Positions 51,210 to 59,448 of a stretch of 64,000 nucleotides of DNA are shown here, one piece after another (position 1 is the first letter of the stretch; each line of letters opens with the position of its first letter). The position numbers were made by a program, and so were the translations under genes. The stretch is from CAYWPG01 sp964460035 (GTDB lineage Bacteria; Pseudomonadota; Gammaproteobacteria; Nitrococcales; AK92): the NCBI GenBank assembly GCA_964460035.1, contig CAYWPG010000007.1, forward strand, positions 1-64,000, read 5' to 3'. The notes beneath the pieces were generated by a model. The model was not told the origin of the DNA and made no database searches. It was given only the letters and a program-made list of their open reading frames with translations.

Positions 51210-52778
51210 CTACTGCTTCCTCGTGGCCCTGCCCATTAACCAGGCCGGTATCAGAACAGCAGAGAATACGACACCTAGCAAAAAGAAGCTGTCCTGGAAT
51301 CCTCTGGTGTATCCTTGCAGATAGATCATTCGCTCGAGGAAGTCCAGCGCTCCGGCCGCCTGCAAGTCCTCCGCAACGCCCGCGCGCGCCAGTATCGCCT
51401 CCAGCCGCGCGAGCGCTTCGCGGCCTACGCTGCTGGCACCGGTCAGTTCGTCCTTGAGGGCGTTCAGCTGAAACGCGATGCGTCTATCCAGCCCCACCGA
51501 CACCAGATTAACGCCCAGCGCACCGCCCAACTGACGACTGAAATTCAACGCGCCCGAGCCTTGGGGGAGCATCTGCATATCCAGAAAGCGCATGGTCCCG
51601 GCGTTGATGGAAGGCATCATCAGCGCAAGCCCCACCCGGCCGATAATGATCCAGATGACGAGCTGCCAGAAGTTGGTGGCAGCATCGGCTTGCATCGTCA
51701 AGAAGCAGGACAGCGCCAGGATCGCGAACCCCCACATGATATTCAGGTGTATGGCTTTGCGGTCGCTCAGGCGGCCGGCGATAGGAAACATGAAGGCCAT
51801 GATTATGCCCGCCGGCATCAGCATCAGCCCGGCGTCGGTGGGGCTGAACCCTTGAATCTGCTGCACGAACAAGGGAATCAGGTAAGTGCTGCCGAACAGC
51901 GCCGCACCCAGCGCGAACGCCAGCACGCAGCCGCAGGCGAACCCGTACGAGCGATATACGCGCAAATCGAGCAGTGGCCTGGGAGTACGCAACTCCCACC
52001 AAACGAAGGCTGCCGCGGCTGCTAGCCCTAGCGCGAACAGCAGCACCATGGCGTTGCTGCTCCACCCCAGCTGCTGGCCGTTGGAAAACGCCCATAGCAG
52101 GGTAACCAGTGCCGTCACCAGCAACACCAGGCCCGGCCAGTCGAACGCGGGGCGCGGGCCGCTGCCGGCCCGCCCCGGCAGAAAGAGCGACCCCATGAAC
52201 ACGCCTAACAGGCAGAACGGCAGCGCCACGAAGAAAACCGCGCGCCAGGAGAACAGGTCCACCAGAAAGCCGCCCACTACCGGGCCTAGCGCCGGACCGA
52301 TCACCACGCCCAGGCCGAAGATCCCCATGCCCCGGCCGCGTTGCTCCGGAGGGAAGACCTGAAAGATCGTAATCATTGCCAGCGGCTGTATGATCCCCGC
52401 CATAGCACCCTGAACAACGCGCGACAGGATCAGCGTGGTTTCGTTGGGAGCCAGGCCGCCGACGATGCCGGAGAGGATGAACAGGAGCATCGCTCCTATG
52501 TAAGTGTTGCGCTGCCCGAAGGCCTCCACCGCCCAGGCATTGCACAGCATGGTGGTGGTCATGGCGGCGAGAAAGCCGGTCGATAACCACTGCGCCTGCG
52601 TCTGATCCAGCCCGAACGCGCCCATGATGTTGGGGATGGCCACGTTCACGATGGTGGATGCGAGCACCATCGCAAACGTGGCGATCATCACGGTCGCGGT
52701 CGCCAGCCAGGTGTAGGCCGGCCCGTAGCGTTCGAACAGCGCCTGGGTGGGATTAATCGGCGCCGCTGCGGACGTCAA
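51210..52778 (-). CDS. emrB: DHA2-family MFS multidrug transporter EmrB
   Basis: Inner-membrane proton antiporter of an EmrAB-type tripartite efflux pump, 522 aa and about 14 helices. Motifs include VAIPNIMGAFGLDQTQAQWLSTGFLAAMTTTMLCNAWAVEAFGQR, MAGIIQPLAMITIFQVFPPEQRGRGMGIFGLGVVIGPALGPVVGGFLVDLFSWR and PQGSGALNFSRQLGGALGVN. TTG 52778 has GAGGTG 5 nt upstream, inside emrA, giving a 26-nt overlap. A TolC-like outer-membrane partner is not in the window. Confidence 0.94.
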   Translation of the reverse strand: MTSAAAPINPTQALFERYGPAYTWLATATVMIATFAMVLASTIVNVAIPNIMGAFGLDQTQAQWLSTGFLAAMTTTMLCNAWAVEAFGQRNTYIGAMLLFILSGIVGGLAPNETTLILSRVVQGAMAGIIQPLAMITIFQVFPPEQRGRGMGIFGLGVVIGPALGPVVGGFLVDLFSWRAVFFVALPFCLLGVFMGSLFLPGRAGSGPRPAFDWPGLVLLVTALVTLLWAFSNGQQLGWSSNAMVLLFALGLAAAAAFVWWELRTPRPLLDLRVYRSYGFACGCVLAFALGAALFGSTYLIPLFVQQIQGFSPTDAGLMLMPAGIIMAFMFPIAGRLSDRKAIHLNIMWGFAILALSCFLTMQADAATNFWQLVIWIIIGRVGLALMMPSINAGTMRFLDMQMLPQGSGALNFSRQLGGALGVNLVSVGLDRRIAFQLNALKDELTGASSVGREALARLEAILARAGVAEDLQAAGALDFLERMIYLQGYTRGFQDSFFLLGVVFSAVLIPAWLMGRATRKQ

Positions 52779-53880
52779 TGTACACCTCGACCATCATGCC
52801 GGGACTAAGCCGCTCGTTGGGCTCATCGAAGGCGATACGGATCGGGATGCGTTGGGTCACCTTGGTGAAGTTGCCGCTCGGATTCGGATTAGGCAGCAAT
52901 GCGAACTGATTGGTCGCGGCGCTGACTATGCGTTCCACCCGTCCGCCATAACGCTCGTTCGGAAACGCGTCCACGCGTAGCCGCACCGGCTGCCCCACCC
53001 GCACCGGCGCCAGCTGGGTTTCCTTTACACGCGCCTCGACCCAGACAGCGCCCGGCTCATGCAGCATGATCAGATTCTGTCCGGGTGCCACATACTCCCC
53101 GCTGCTGACGAAAACCTTGTCGATAACGCCGTCGATGGGGCTGCGTATGACGCGATCCTCTATTTCCAGAGCCTGACGTCGGCGCTCGGCATCCACCTCG
53201 CGCAAGCGCGCGATGAGCATGGCGCGCCGCTGCTCAAGCAGCGCCGGCTCCATCAGATTGGCCTGCGCTTCTTCGAGCTCCGCCTTGGCCGCGAGCAGCT
53301 CCGCCGCCGCCCGCCGCTGTTGCTCGCGAGCTTCCTGCAAGGCATGCGCGGCAGCGTCCAACGCCTGCTCGGAAACCAGGTTATCGCGCGCCATAGGGGC
53401 GATGCGAGCATGCTCGCGCTCCGCCTGCGCCAAGCGGGCTCGACTGGCCGCCTGCGCCGCCTCCAGCATCGCGATCCGCGCCTGCGCGCGCGCCAGACGG
53501 CTGTTACTCTGTTCACGCACCAGCTCGATGCGCGCCGCAAGCTCCTCGGCTTCCGCTTCCAGCGCGGCGTGGCGCGCGTCCAGCGCTTCCAGACGCAGCT
53601 GCGCCTCGCGCGTGTCCAGCTCTACCAGGACTTGCCCACGCTTGACGTAATCGCCCGATACCAGATCCAGTTTCGTGACCCATCCGGGCACACGCGAGCT
53701 GAGCGTGAGCATATCGGCCTCGATGCGCGCATCGAGGGTATGAACATGGGTGAAACGCTGGTAAGCCCAGTCTCCCCCATAGAACAGCGCCGGTATGGCA
53801 ACCACGGCAACGACGGCTAGCCGTACTCTGCGCGACAGGCGGCGCGGAGCACGGCTAGGGGAAGCGGGAGTTTCGGTCAC
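52753..53880 (-). CDS. emrA: EmrA-like membrane fusion protein
   Basis: HlyD-family periplasmic adaptor of 375 aa joining EmrB to an outer-membrane channel. One N-terminal helix (RLAVVAVVAIPALFYGGDWAY), a lipoyl half motif (VPGWVTKLDLVSGDYVKRGQVLVELD), a long Ala/Glu/Arg coiled-coil hairpin (about 88-215), the second lipoyl half (VIRSPIDGVIDKVFVSSGEYVAPGQNL) and a beta-barrel domain. Starts with GTG 53880 overlapping the marR stop (GTGA). Coupled to both neighbours. Confidence 0.93.
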   Translation of the reverse strand: MTETPASPSRAPRRLSRRVRLAVVAVVAIPALFYGGDWAYQRFTHVHTLDARIEADMLTLSSRVPGWVTKLDLVSGDYVKRGQVLVELDTREAQLRLEALDARHAALEAEAEELAARIELVREQSNSRLARAQARIAMLEAAQAASRARLAQAEREHARIAPMARDNLVSEQALDAAAHALQEAREQQRRAAAELLAAKAELEEAQANLMEPALLEQRRAMLIARLREVDAERRRQALEIEDRVIRSPIDGVIDKVFVSSGEYVAPGQNLIMLHEPGAVWVEARVKETQLAPVRVGQPVRLRVDAFPNERYGGRVERIVSAATNQFALLPNPNPSGNFTKVTQRIPIRIAFDEPNERLSPGMMVEVYIDVRSGAD

Positions 53881-54317
53881 GGCAATGTCTCCACCCTGGC
53901 CTTTATACGTTCTAATACTTCTCGGCAGCGGCGCACGTCTTCCTCGGGAATCCCTTCCAGCACCTCACGCCGTAGCTGGGCGGCGACCGCTTCGATGTGC
54001 TTGAGAGCTTCTTGCGCGCGCTCGCGCAGGTAAATGCGTTTGGTGCGCCTATCGGCCTGGCAGCCGCGGCGCTCCACCCAGCCATCATCCTCCAGGCGGT
54101 CGAGAATACGGACCAGTGTCGGCCCTTCTATTCCAAGGCGTTCCGCCAGCTCCTTTTGGGTGATTCCTTCCCCGGCACGGGATACATTGAGGATTGTGCG
54201 CCATTTTGCTTGGCTCAAACCGAGCGGCCGCAGGCGCTGGTCGAGCTTGAAGCGTAAAGCTCGCGCCGTTTCCTGAATGGCATTGCCGAAAGACTCGCGG
54301 CGTCGCTCTCCGGACAT
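53877..54317 (-). CDS. MarR-family transcriptional regulator
   Basis: 146-aa winged-helix repressor: ARALRFKLDQRLRPLGLSQAKWRTILNVSRAGEGITQKELAERLGIEGPTLVRILDRLEDDGWVERRGCQADRRTKRIYL, the typical MarR core with DRR wing. ATG 54317 has AGGA 8 nt upstream. It heads the marR-emrA-emrB-uspA operon and probably represses it by binding the twin dyads at 54326-54360. The inducing ligand is unknown. Confidence 0.93.
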   Translation of the reverse strand: MSGERRRESFGNAIQETARALRFKLDQRLRPLGLSQAKWRTILNVSRAGEGITQKELAERLGIEGPTLVRILDRLEDDGWVERRGCQADRRTKRIYLRERAQEALKHIEAVAAQLRREVLEGIPEEDVRRCREVLERIKARVETLP

Positions 54318-54325
54318 AGAACATG

Positions 54326-54360
54326 TCCTAAATAGGAACCTGATAGCATCCTATTAGGTA
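54326..54360. promoter_or_regulatory. Twin operator-like dyads at the marR promoter
   Basis: TCCTA-AA-TAGGA (54326-54337) and CCTA-T-TAGG (54350-54358) have the same half-site CCTA. Their centres are about 22 nt apart, two helical turns. They overlap the likely promoter (TTGTTA upstream, TGCTAT as a -10 candidate). Consistent with MarR autoregulation; binding is inferred. Confidence 0.55.
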
Positions 54361-54450
54361 GGCTACTAACAATCAATACGCAGCCGCGCCATGCCGGACG
54401 CGGCCGCGATAAAGCGCAGCGAGCGCTGCCTGTTTTGCAGCTGGCGGGGC

Positions 54451-55443
54451 TCAGCTTGGTTGCTCGGTCCAGATCCGGCGCCAGAGCCAGACCAGCTCGT
54501 CACGGCCAAGCGACGCGGTAGGTACGCGGCGGTCGGTCACCGGCTCGATTTCGTCGTCGGCAAGCTGCGCCACCACGAATGAGACTGGATAATAGGAATC
54601 CTGTCCCAGGCGCAGGTCGCGGACCACCACTTGGTCTCCTTCCGCTTCGATTTGGAGGAAACCGCGAGCGAACTCGCTCAGCTGCTGCACAGGCGAATAC
54701 TCCTCGAGTGCCGCCAGCAGCTGCCGATCGCTGCCGCGATATTCCACGGGAATCTCCGTGGCACCGGCAACCAGCGAGTAATAGCCCTCGTAATAGCCTT
54801 CCTCATCGACTGCCAGAATACGCCATAGCAGCGTGTTGAAAGGCGTCGGCATTACCATTACGGCATTGGCGGCCACGCCTTGCCGGAGCAATTCGTCCTC
54901 GGCGAGGTCCTGTACATGCCAGCGGGCCACGTTCGCCAGAACCACATAACCCACGCAGAAAGCCAGCACGGCGCACGCCACGGCACGCGGGGGCCGTCCG
55001 CGCCGCAAGACCAGCCAAAGCCCCAGCAGCAGGGGTAGCGTGATCAGCGGGTCCACCACATAGACGGCGTTGAGGCTGAACGAAGCTTGCGAGAACGGCA
55101 GCAGCAGTTGCACGCCGTAGGGATTCAGCATGTCCAGCAAGCTGTGTGTGATCAACACCAGCCAGGCCAGTACAGCCCATCGTCGCCAATGCGGTCGCTG
55201 GTCACGATGCAAGGCCAGGATGGAAAACACCAGCAAAGGCACTGCTAGGGTGAGGTAGAACAAGGCGTGCGTAACGCCACGATGGACTAGCAGATCGGCG
55301 ATGCCATCGCCCATGAACACCGCATCCACATCCGGCAGCGTGCCGATCAGTGCACCATACGCATAGGGTTTGAGGCCTGCCCGGCGGCCGAAGAGTGCGC
55401 CGCCCAGGGTGGCACCGAAGGTAATGTGAGTGAGTGTGTCCAT
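54451..55443 (-). CDS. Membrane-bound metal-dependent hydrolase family (YdjM/DUF457-like)
   Basis: 330 aa starting MDTLTHITFGATLGGALFGRRAG, with the conserved segments IGTLPDVDAVF and LLVHRGVTHALFYL followed by HSLLDMLNPYG. These Asp/His clusters define the YdjM-like putative metal hydrolases. There are about five to six membrane helices in the first half, then a soluble C-terminal domain. ATG 55443 has GAGGA 9 nt upstream. Activity and substrate are not established for the family. Confidence 0.86.
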   Translation of the reverse strand: MDTLTHITFGATLGGALFGRRAGLKPYAYGALIGTLPDVDAVFMGDGIADLLVHRGVTHALFYLTLAVPLLVFSILALHRDQRPHWRRWAVLAWLVLITHSLLDMLNPYGVQLLLPFSQASFSLNAVYVVDPLITLPLLLGLWLVLRRGRPPRAVACAVLAFCVGYVVLANVARWHVQDLAEDELLRQGVAANAVMVMPTPFNTLLWRILAVDEEGYYEGYYSLVAGATEIPVEYRGSDRQLLAALEEYSPVQQLSEFARGFLQIEAEGDQVVVRDLRLGQDSYYPVSFVVAQLADDEIEPVTDRRVPTASLGRDELVWLWRRIWTEQPS

Positions 55444-55574
55444 ACCCGAAAGTCCTCGTTTTGGCGTCCCCACCCAACACCAAAGCGAGGATTTTAGAGC
55501 CTTGCCCAAAGGGTGCCGCGAACCGGCGCACGCTTTGAACGCTCACCCCTTGGGAAGATTGCTCAGCCGGACTG

Positions 55575-56690
55575 TCAGGTAGGCTCGGGTATACGGTTCG
55601 GCGCTCTTTCAACACGGTTCCGGCCGCCCCGCTTCGCGGCGTACAGTGCGTTGTCGGCGCGCTCGAGCAGCGCTTCCAGGGATTCGCCAGGACGATACTC
55701 CGCAACACCGGCAGACATCGTTAGTCGCAGGCCGGGCAGGACCTCGTCCCAGTTCGCCGCGGCCACGTCCTCGCGCAACCGTTCGGCCAGGCGGACCGCG
55801 CCGGCAAGGCGCGTCCCGACCAGCAGCAGAATGAACTCCTCGCCACCGTACCGCCCCAGCAGGTCGACCTCCCGCAGCCGTTCCGAAACGCGTCTCGCGA
55901 AGGCCCGCAAGAGTTGGTCGCCGACCAGGTGCCCGTGACTGTCGTTAATCGATTTGAAGCGGTCGATATCGATCAGCGCTATCGCGAAAGGGGCTCCTGT
56001 ACGGCTGCAGCGCGCCCGCTCTTCATCCATGCGCTTCATCAGGGCGCGGCGATTCCACACCTGGGTAAGATCGTCGACGTTAGCCAGTTGCTCGATACGC
56101 TCGAACGAGGCCTTTAGCTCCTGATTACGGCGATGCAGCCGTTCTCGCAGGGCGGTCATCCTGGCTGTGATCACGACGATCCTGCCGATGGCGTGCGCGA
56201 TCGCGAGCCACACAAGGAGCAGTTGAGCGGAGCTGTCGGTGGGGATGCCGATTCGATGACCCTGGTGGGCGAGAATCACGCCCAAGGCGGCCATGACCAG
56301 CGCCCACCAGGCGACGAACTGGCGTGTGGACAGCTCCAGGCTTGCCAGCGCTGCGATAATGAACAGCGATAGCAGGAACACCAGCCCAGCCTCGGGCGCC
56401 AGCCAAAGAAACAGCAACTCGACAGCGGTGCTGGCCAGCTTGTGGCCGAAGGTGAAACTGGCGTCCTCGAAACGCAGATTCCAGCCGCAACAAACCAGCA
56501 GAAATACCGCCGCGGACAGCAACCCCGCAGCCAGCACGTAGCTGGCCGCGATAGCGAGCGGGATCACGCCCTGCCAAGCGAACAGGGCCAGAACTACGGC
56601 ATCGAACAGATAGAAGAGCGCGACATAGCCTAGCAGCTTTAGCCGTGCCCGTTGTCGCCTCTCGGTATGAGAGCCCCCCGCCGCCTTCAT
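55575..56690 (-). CDS. Membrane-anchored diguanylate cyclase (GGDEF)
   Basis: 371 aa. About five or six membrane helices in residues 20-170 are followed by a short coiled coil (RERLHRRNQELKASFERIEQL) and a GGDEF domain: DDLTQVWNRRALMKRMDEE, IALIDIDRFKSINDSHGHLVGDQLL and the active motif RYGGEEF. An inhibitory I-site RxxD (REVD) lies five residues before GGEEF. It should make c-di-GMP in response to an unknown membrane signal. ATG 56690 has GAGGG upstream. Transcribed alone. Confidence 0.93.
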   Translation of the reverse strand: MKAAGGSHTERRQRARLKLLGYVALFYLFDAVVLALFAWQGVIPLAIAASYVLAAGLLSAAVFLLVCCGWNLRFEDASFTFGHKLASTAVELLFLWLAPEAGLVFLLSLFIIAALASLELSTRQFVAWWALVMAALGVILAHQGHRIGIPTDSSAQLLLVWLAIAHAIGRIVVITARMTALRERLHRRNQELKASFERIEQLANVDDLTQVWNRRALMKRMDEERARCSRTGAPFAIALIDIDRFKSINDSHGHLVGDQLLRAFARRVSERLREVDLLGRYGGEEFILLLVGTRLAGAVRLAERLREDVAAANWDEVLPGLRLTMSAGVAEYRPGESLEALLERADNALYAAKRGGRNRVERAPNRIPEPT

Positions 56691-56779
56691 ACCCGCCCTC
56701 GCGATCTGCTGTACCCCGACAGCCGACAGCCCCCATAGCGGCCAGCGCGGGGTCAGATTCTTAGTTTGTCATGAGCAGA

Positions 56780-56807
56780 GAGACCGGCGGCTTGCGCCAC
56801 CGGTCTC
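56780..56807 (-). terminator. Hairpin after the alcohol dehydrogenase gene
   Basis: GAGACCGG-C-GGC pairs with GCC-A-CCGGTCTC (11 of 12 bp, loop TTGC). It lies 8 nt past the stop at 56816. Strong stem but no clear T-run on the minus strand. Confidence 0.5.
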
Positions 56808-56815
56808 GCCGTTGG

Positions 56816-57922
56816 TCAGTCGAACACGATGACGCCGCGTGCATTGCGCCCAGCTTGCAAGTCTTCGAAAGCCTGAGGTGCTTCGTCGATGCTGTAGGTG
56901 CGGGTAATCAGCTCGTCCAGCTTGAGCTTGCCGCCTTTGTACAGAGAGAGCAGCTGCGGGAAGTCGTGCTGGGGGCGAGCCGACCCGAACCATGAACCCT
57001 TCACCGCCTTCTCCTCCGCCGGAATGCTCAGCGTGCGCAGTACCGTCTCGTCGCTGCGCTTCGCCACACCAAGCACCACCGCCGTGCCGCCCTTGGCCAG
57101 CGAGGCGAACGCCTGGGAGACGACGGCGCCGACACCGATGCACTCGAACGCATAGTCGACGCCGCCACCGGTAATATTCTTGATCGCCTTGGCGACGTTT
57201 TCCTCTTTAGAGGCGTCGATAGTATGCGTCGCGCCGAACTCGCGCGCCATTTCAAGCTTGGCGGGATTGGTGTCCACCGCGATGATCTTGTCCGCACCAG
57301 CGATCTTGCAGCCCTGCACCGCGTTCAGGCCCACCCCGCCGACGCCGAAGACAGCGGCATGCGAGCCGGGCTCCAACTGTGCAGTATTGAACACCGCGCC
57401 AACGCCCGTCATCACGCCGCAGCTGACCAGCGCTGCCTTGTCCAACGGCACGTCCTTATCGATCTTCACGAGGTTATCGACATGCAGGGTCGCATACTCG
57501 GCCATGACGCCGCAGGCCATGAACAGGTTGAGCGGCTGACCGTTGCGGTCGAAGGTGCGCACGCCGTCGGGCAGCTGGTAGATCGCCTTGCCGGCGTTCT
57601 CGCACAACACCGGCCGCCCGCGACTGCATTGACGGCACTTGCCGCACATGGAAATGAAAGAGCTGATGACGTGATCGCCTTCCTGGAAGGCGGTCACCCC
57701 CTCGCCCACTTCGACGACCACACCGGCACCTTCGTGACCGAGAATCAGCGGCGGAGGCAGCTGGATCGTGCCGTTGGTTGCGGACAGATCGCTATGGCAC
57801 ACGCCGCAGGCGGCGAGCTTGATCGTCACTTCGTTGCGCTGCGGCGGATCAATGCGGATTTCCTCCACCACCACCGGCTTGTTCCACTCGCGACAGATGA
57901 CCGCCTTGCCTGTTCTACTCAT
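56816..57922 (-). CDS. Zinc-dependent alcohol dehydrogenase
   Basis: Medium-chain NAD(P)-dependent dehydrogenase of 368 aa. Catalytic zinc region CGVCHSD (Cys39) and GHEGAG (His63). Structural zinc cysteines at 93, 96, 99 and 107 (CGKCRQCSRGRPVLC). Rossmann motif FGVGGVGLNAVQG. The sequence resembles the class III/AdhC-like group. ATG 57922 has GGGAG upstream. It follows the aldehyde dehydrogenase by 79 nt on the same strand, so the pair could take an alcohol to an acid. Confidence 0.93.
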   Translation of the reverse strand: MSRTGKAVICREWNKPVVVEEIRIDPPQRNEVTIKLAACGVCHSDLSATNGTIQLPPPLILGHEGAGVVVEVGEGVTAFQEGDHVISSFISMCGKCRQCSRGRPVLCENAGKAIYQLPDGVRTFDRNGQPLNLFMACGVMAEYATLHVDNLVKIDKDVPLDKAALVSCGVMTGVGAVFNTAQLEPGSHAAVFGVGGVGLNAVQGCKIAGADKIIAVDTNPAKLEMAREFGATHTIDASKEENVAKAIKNITGGGVDYAFECIGVGAVVSQAFASLAKGGTAVVLGVAKRSDETVLRTLSIPAEEKAVKGSWFGSARPQHDFPQLLSLYKGGKLKLDELITRTYSIDEAPQAFEDLQAGRNARGVIVFD

Positions 57923-57957
57923 GATCGCTCCCTAAGTTATGACGTTATTTGGCAGCT

Positions 57958-57970
57958 ACAATCGAATTGT
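57958..57970. promoter_or_regulatory. Palindrome upstream of the alcohol dehydrogenase
   Basis: ACAAT-CGA-ATTGT, a perfect 5-bp dyad in the 79-nt gap between the aldehyde and alcohol dehydrogenase genes, 35 nt before the ATG. Possible operator; no binding protein is suggested by the neighbourhood. Confidence 0.35.
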
Positions 57971-58001
57971 CCGCAGCCGCAACGTCCGCTCGCGGCGCGC
58001 C

Positions 58002-59417
58002 CTAAAGCTGCAGCGAGCGGACCTCGAGAAACTCCTCCAAACCCCATCTGCCCATCTCGCGCCCAATACCGGAATGGCGAAAACCGCCGAACGGTGCCAG
58101 CGGATTGAACTGCGCGTTGTTGATGAACACTTGGCCGGTACGCATGCGGCTCGCCACGCGCTTGGCACGTTCCACATCCGTGGACCAAACGGCACCGGAC
58201 AAGCCGTAGTTCGTGCCGTTGGCGATGGCAACCGCCTCCTCTTCGTCCCGGTAGGGAATAACGCTGAGGACCGGCCCGAAAATCTCTTCCTGCGCGATAC
58301 GCGAAGCCGGGTCGACGTTGCCGAACACTGTGGGGCGCACGAAGTAACCGCCGTCGAGCCCGGCGGGCACATCAGTGCCGCCGGTTATCAAGCGGGCCCC
58401 TTCCTGCTCTCCAATGCGAATGTAATCGAGCACCACATCGCGCTGATCCGCGGAAGCCAGAGGGCCGAGGCGGGTCTTCTCATCCAGCGGGTTACCTAGC
58501 GTGAACCCCTCCGCAATCGCGGCCGCAAGCTCGCAGGCCTGATCGTGCAACTCGGCCGGAACGAGCATGCGCGTATGCGCGGTGCAGGTTTGACCCGAGT
58601 TCAGATAACAGTTGCTTACCGTGCCTTTGACAGCCTTCTCCAGGTCGGCGTCGGGCAGGATCACCGAGGCGGACTTGCCGCCCAGCTCCAAGGCGAGCCG
58701 CTTGAAGTCCTCGGCTGCCGCCCGGAAGAACTGTCGCCCCGTACTGGTGGAACCGGTGAAAGAGAGCATGTCCACATCGGGGTGGTTGATCAGCGCGTTA
58801 CCGACCACCCGACCGGGGCCGGACACCAGATTGAACACCCCGGGCGGCAGGCCGACGGCTTCCAGCATCTCGGCCAGAATAAAGGCGGTAAGCGGCGCCA
58901 CCTCACTGGGCTTGAGCACGACGGTACAACCTGCACCCAGCGCCGGCACAACCTTCAGGATGATCTGATGCAGCGGGTAATTCCAAGGTGTCACCGCGCC
59001 GACCACGCCCACCGGGGCATACTGCACCTCAGAATTGCCAACCTGCTCGGTGAAAGGAAACTCCGGCAGCAGCTTGAGATAACTGCCTGTCACCGCGATG
59101 GGCAAACCGGCCTGTATGCCGCGAGCGAGCTTGATCGGCGTACCGACTTCGCGCGCCACCGCGACCGCGATGTCCTCCGAACGCGTCTGAAGCTGCTCCA
59201 GCAAGGCGCGCAGATACTTCAGCCGCTCGTCCAGCGGTGTCGCCGCCCACTGGGGAAACGCGTTGCGGGCGGCGGCCACGGCCTGATTCAGCTCCTTTTC
59301 GGTGGCGCGCGGAATCGTGGCCATCACCTCGCCGGTGGCGGCTTCGAACACCTCGACTCGCTCGTCGCCACAGTCCTGCCAACGGCCGTCGATAAACACC
59401 TTGTCGTATGTGTACAT
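58002..59417 (-). CDS. NAD(P)-dependent aldehyde dehydrogenase
   Basis: Oxidises an aldehyde to its acid. The 471-aa protein has the conserved Asn146 (TPWNYPLHQ), general base Glu244 (LELGGKS) and nucleophile Cys278 (SGQTCTAHTR), with GSTSTGRQF and EEIFGPVLSV as further family marks. ATG 59417 has GGGAG 7 nt upstream; the longer frame overlaps the upstream gene. It lies 31 nt after the enone reductase and before the alcohol dehydrogenase. Confidence 0.95.
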   Translation of the reverse strand: MYTYDKVFIDGRWQDCGDERVEVFEAATGEVMATIPRATEKELNQAVAAARNAFPQWAATPLDERLKYLRALLEQLQTRSEDIAVAVAREVGTPIKLARGIQAGLPIAVTGSYLKLLPEFPFTEQVGNSEVQYAPVGVVGAVTPWNYPLHQIILKVVPALGAGCTVVLKPSEVAPLTAFILAEMLEAVGLPPGVFNLVSGPGRVVGNALINHPDVDMLSFTGSTSTGRQFFRAAAEDFKRLALELGGKSASVILPDADLEKAVKGTVSNCYLNSGQTCTAHTRMLVPAELHDQACELAAAIAEGFTLGNPLDEKTRLGPLASADQRDVVLDYIRIGEQEGARLITGGTDVPAGLDGGYFVRPTVFGNVDPASRIAQEEIFGPVLSVIPYRDEEEAVAIANGTNYGLSGAVWSTDVERAKRVASRMRTGQVFINNAQFNPLAPFGGFRHSGIGREMGRWGLEEFLEVRSLQL

Positions 59418-59448
59418 CCTATACTCCCTAGCCTGGTAGAAAGTCCGT

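Noticed and set aside
53213..53650. Ala/Ser/Arg-rich open frame opposite emrA with repeat-like composition
   Set aside because: It is the reverse reading of the EmrA coiled-coil hairpin; the repetition reflects heptad codon use.
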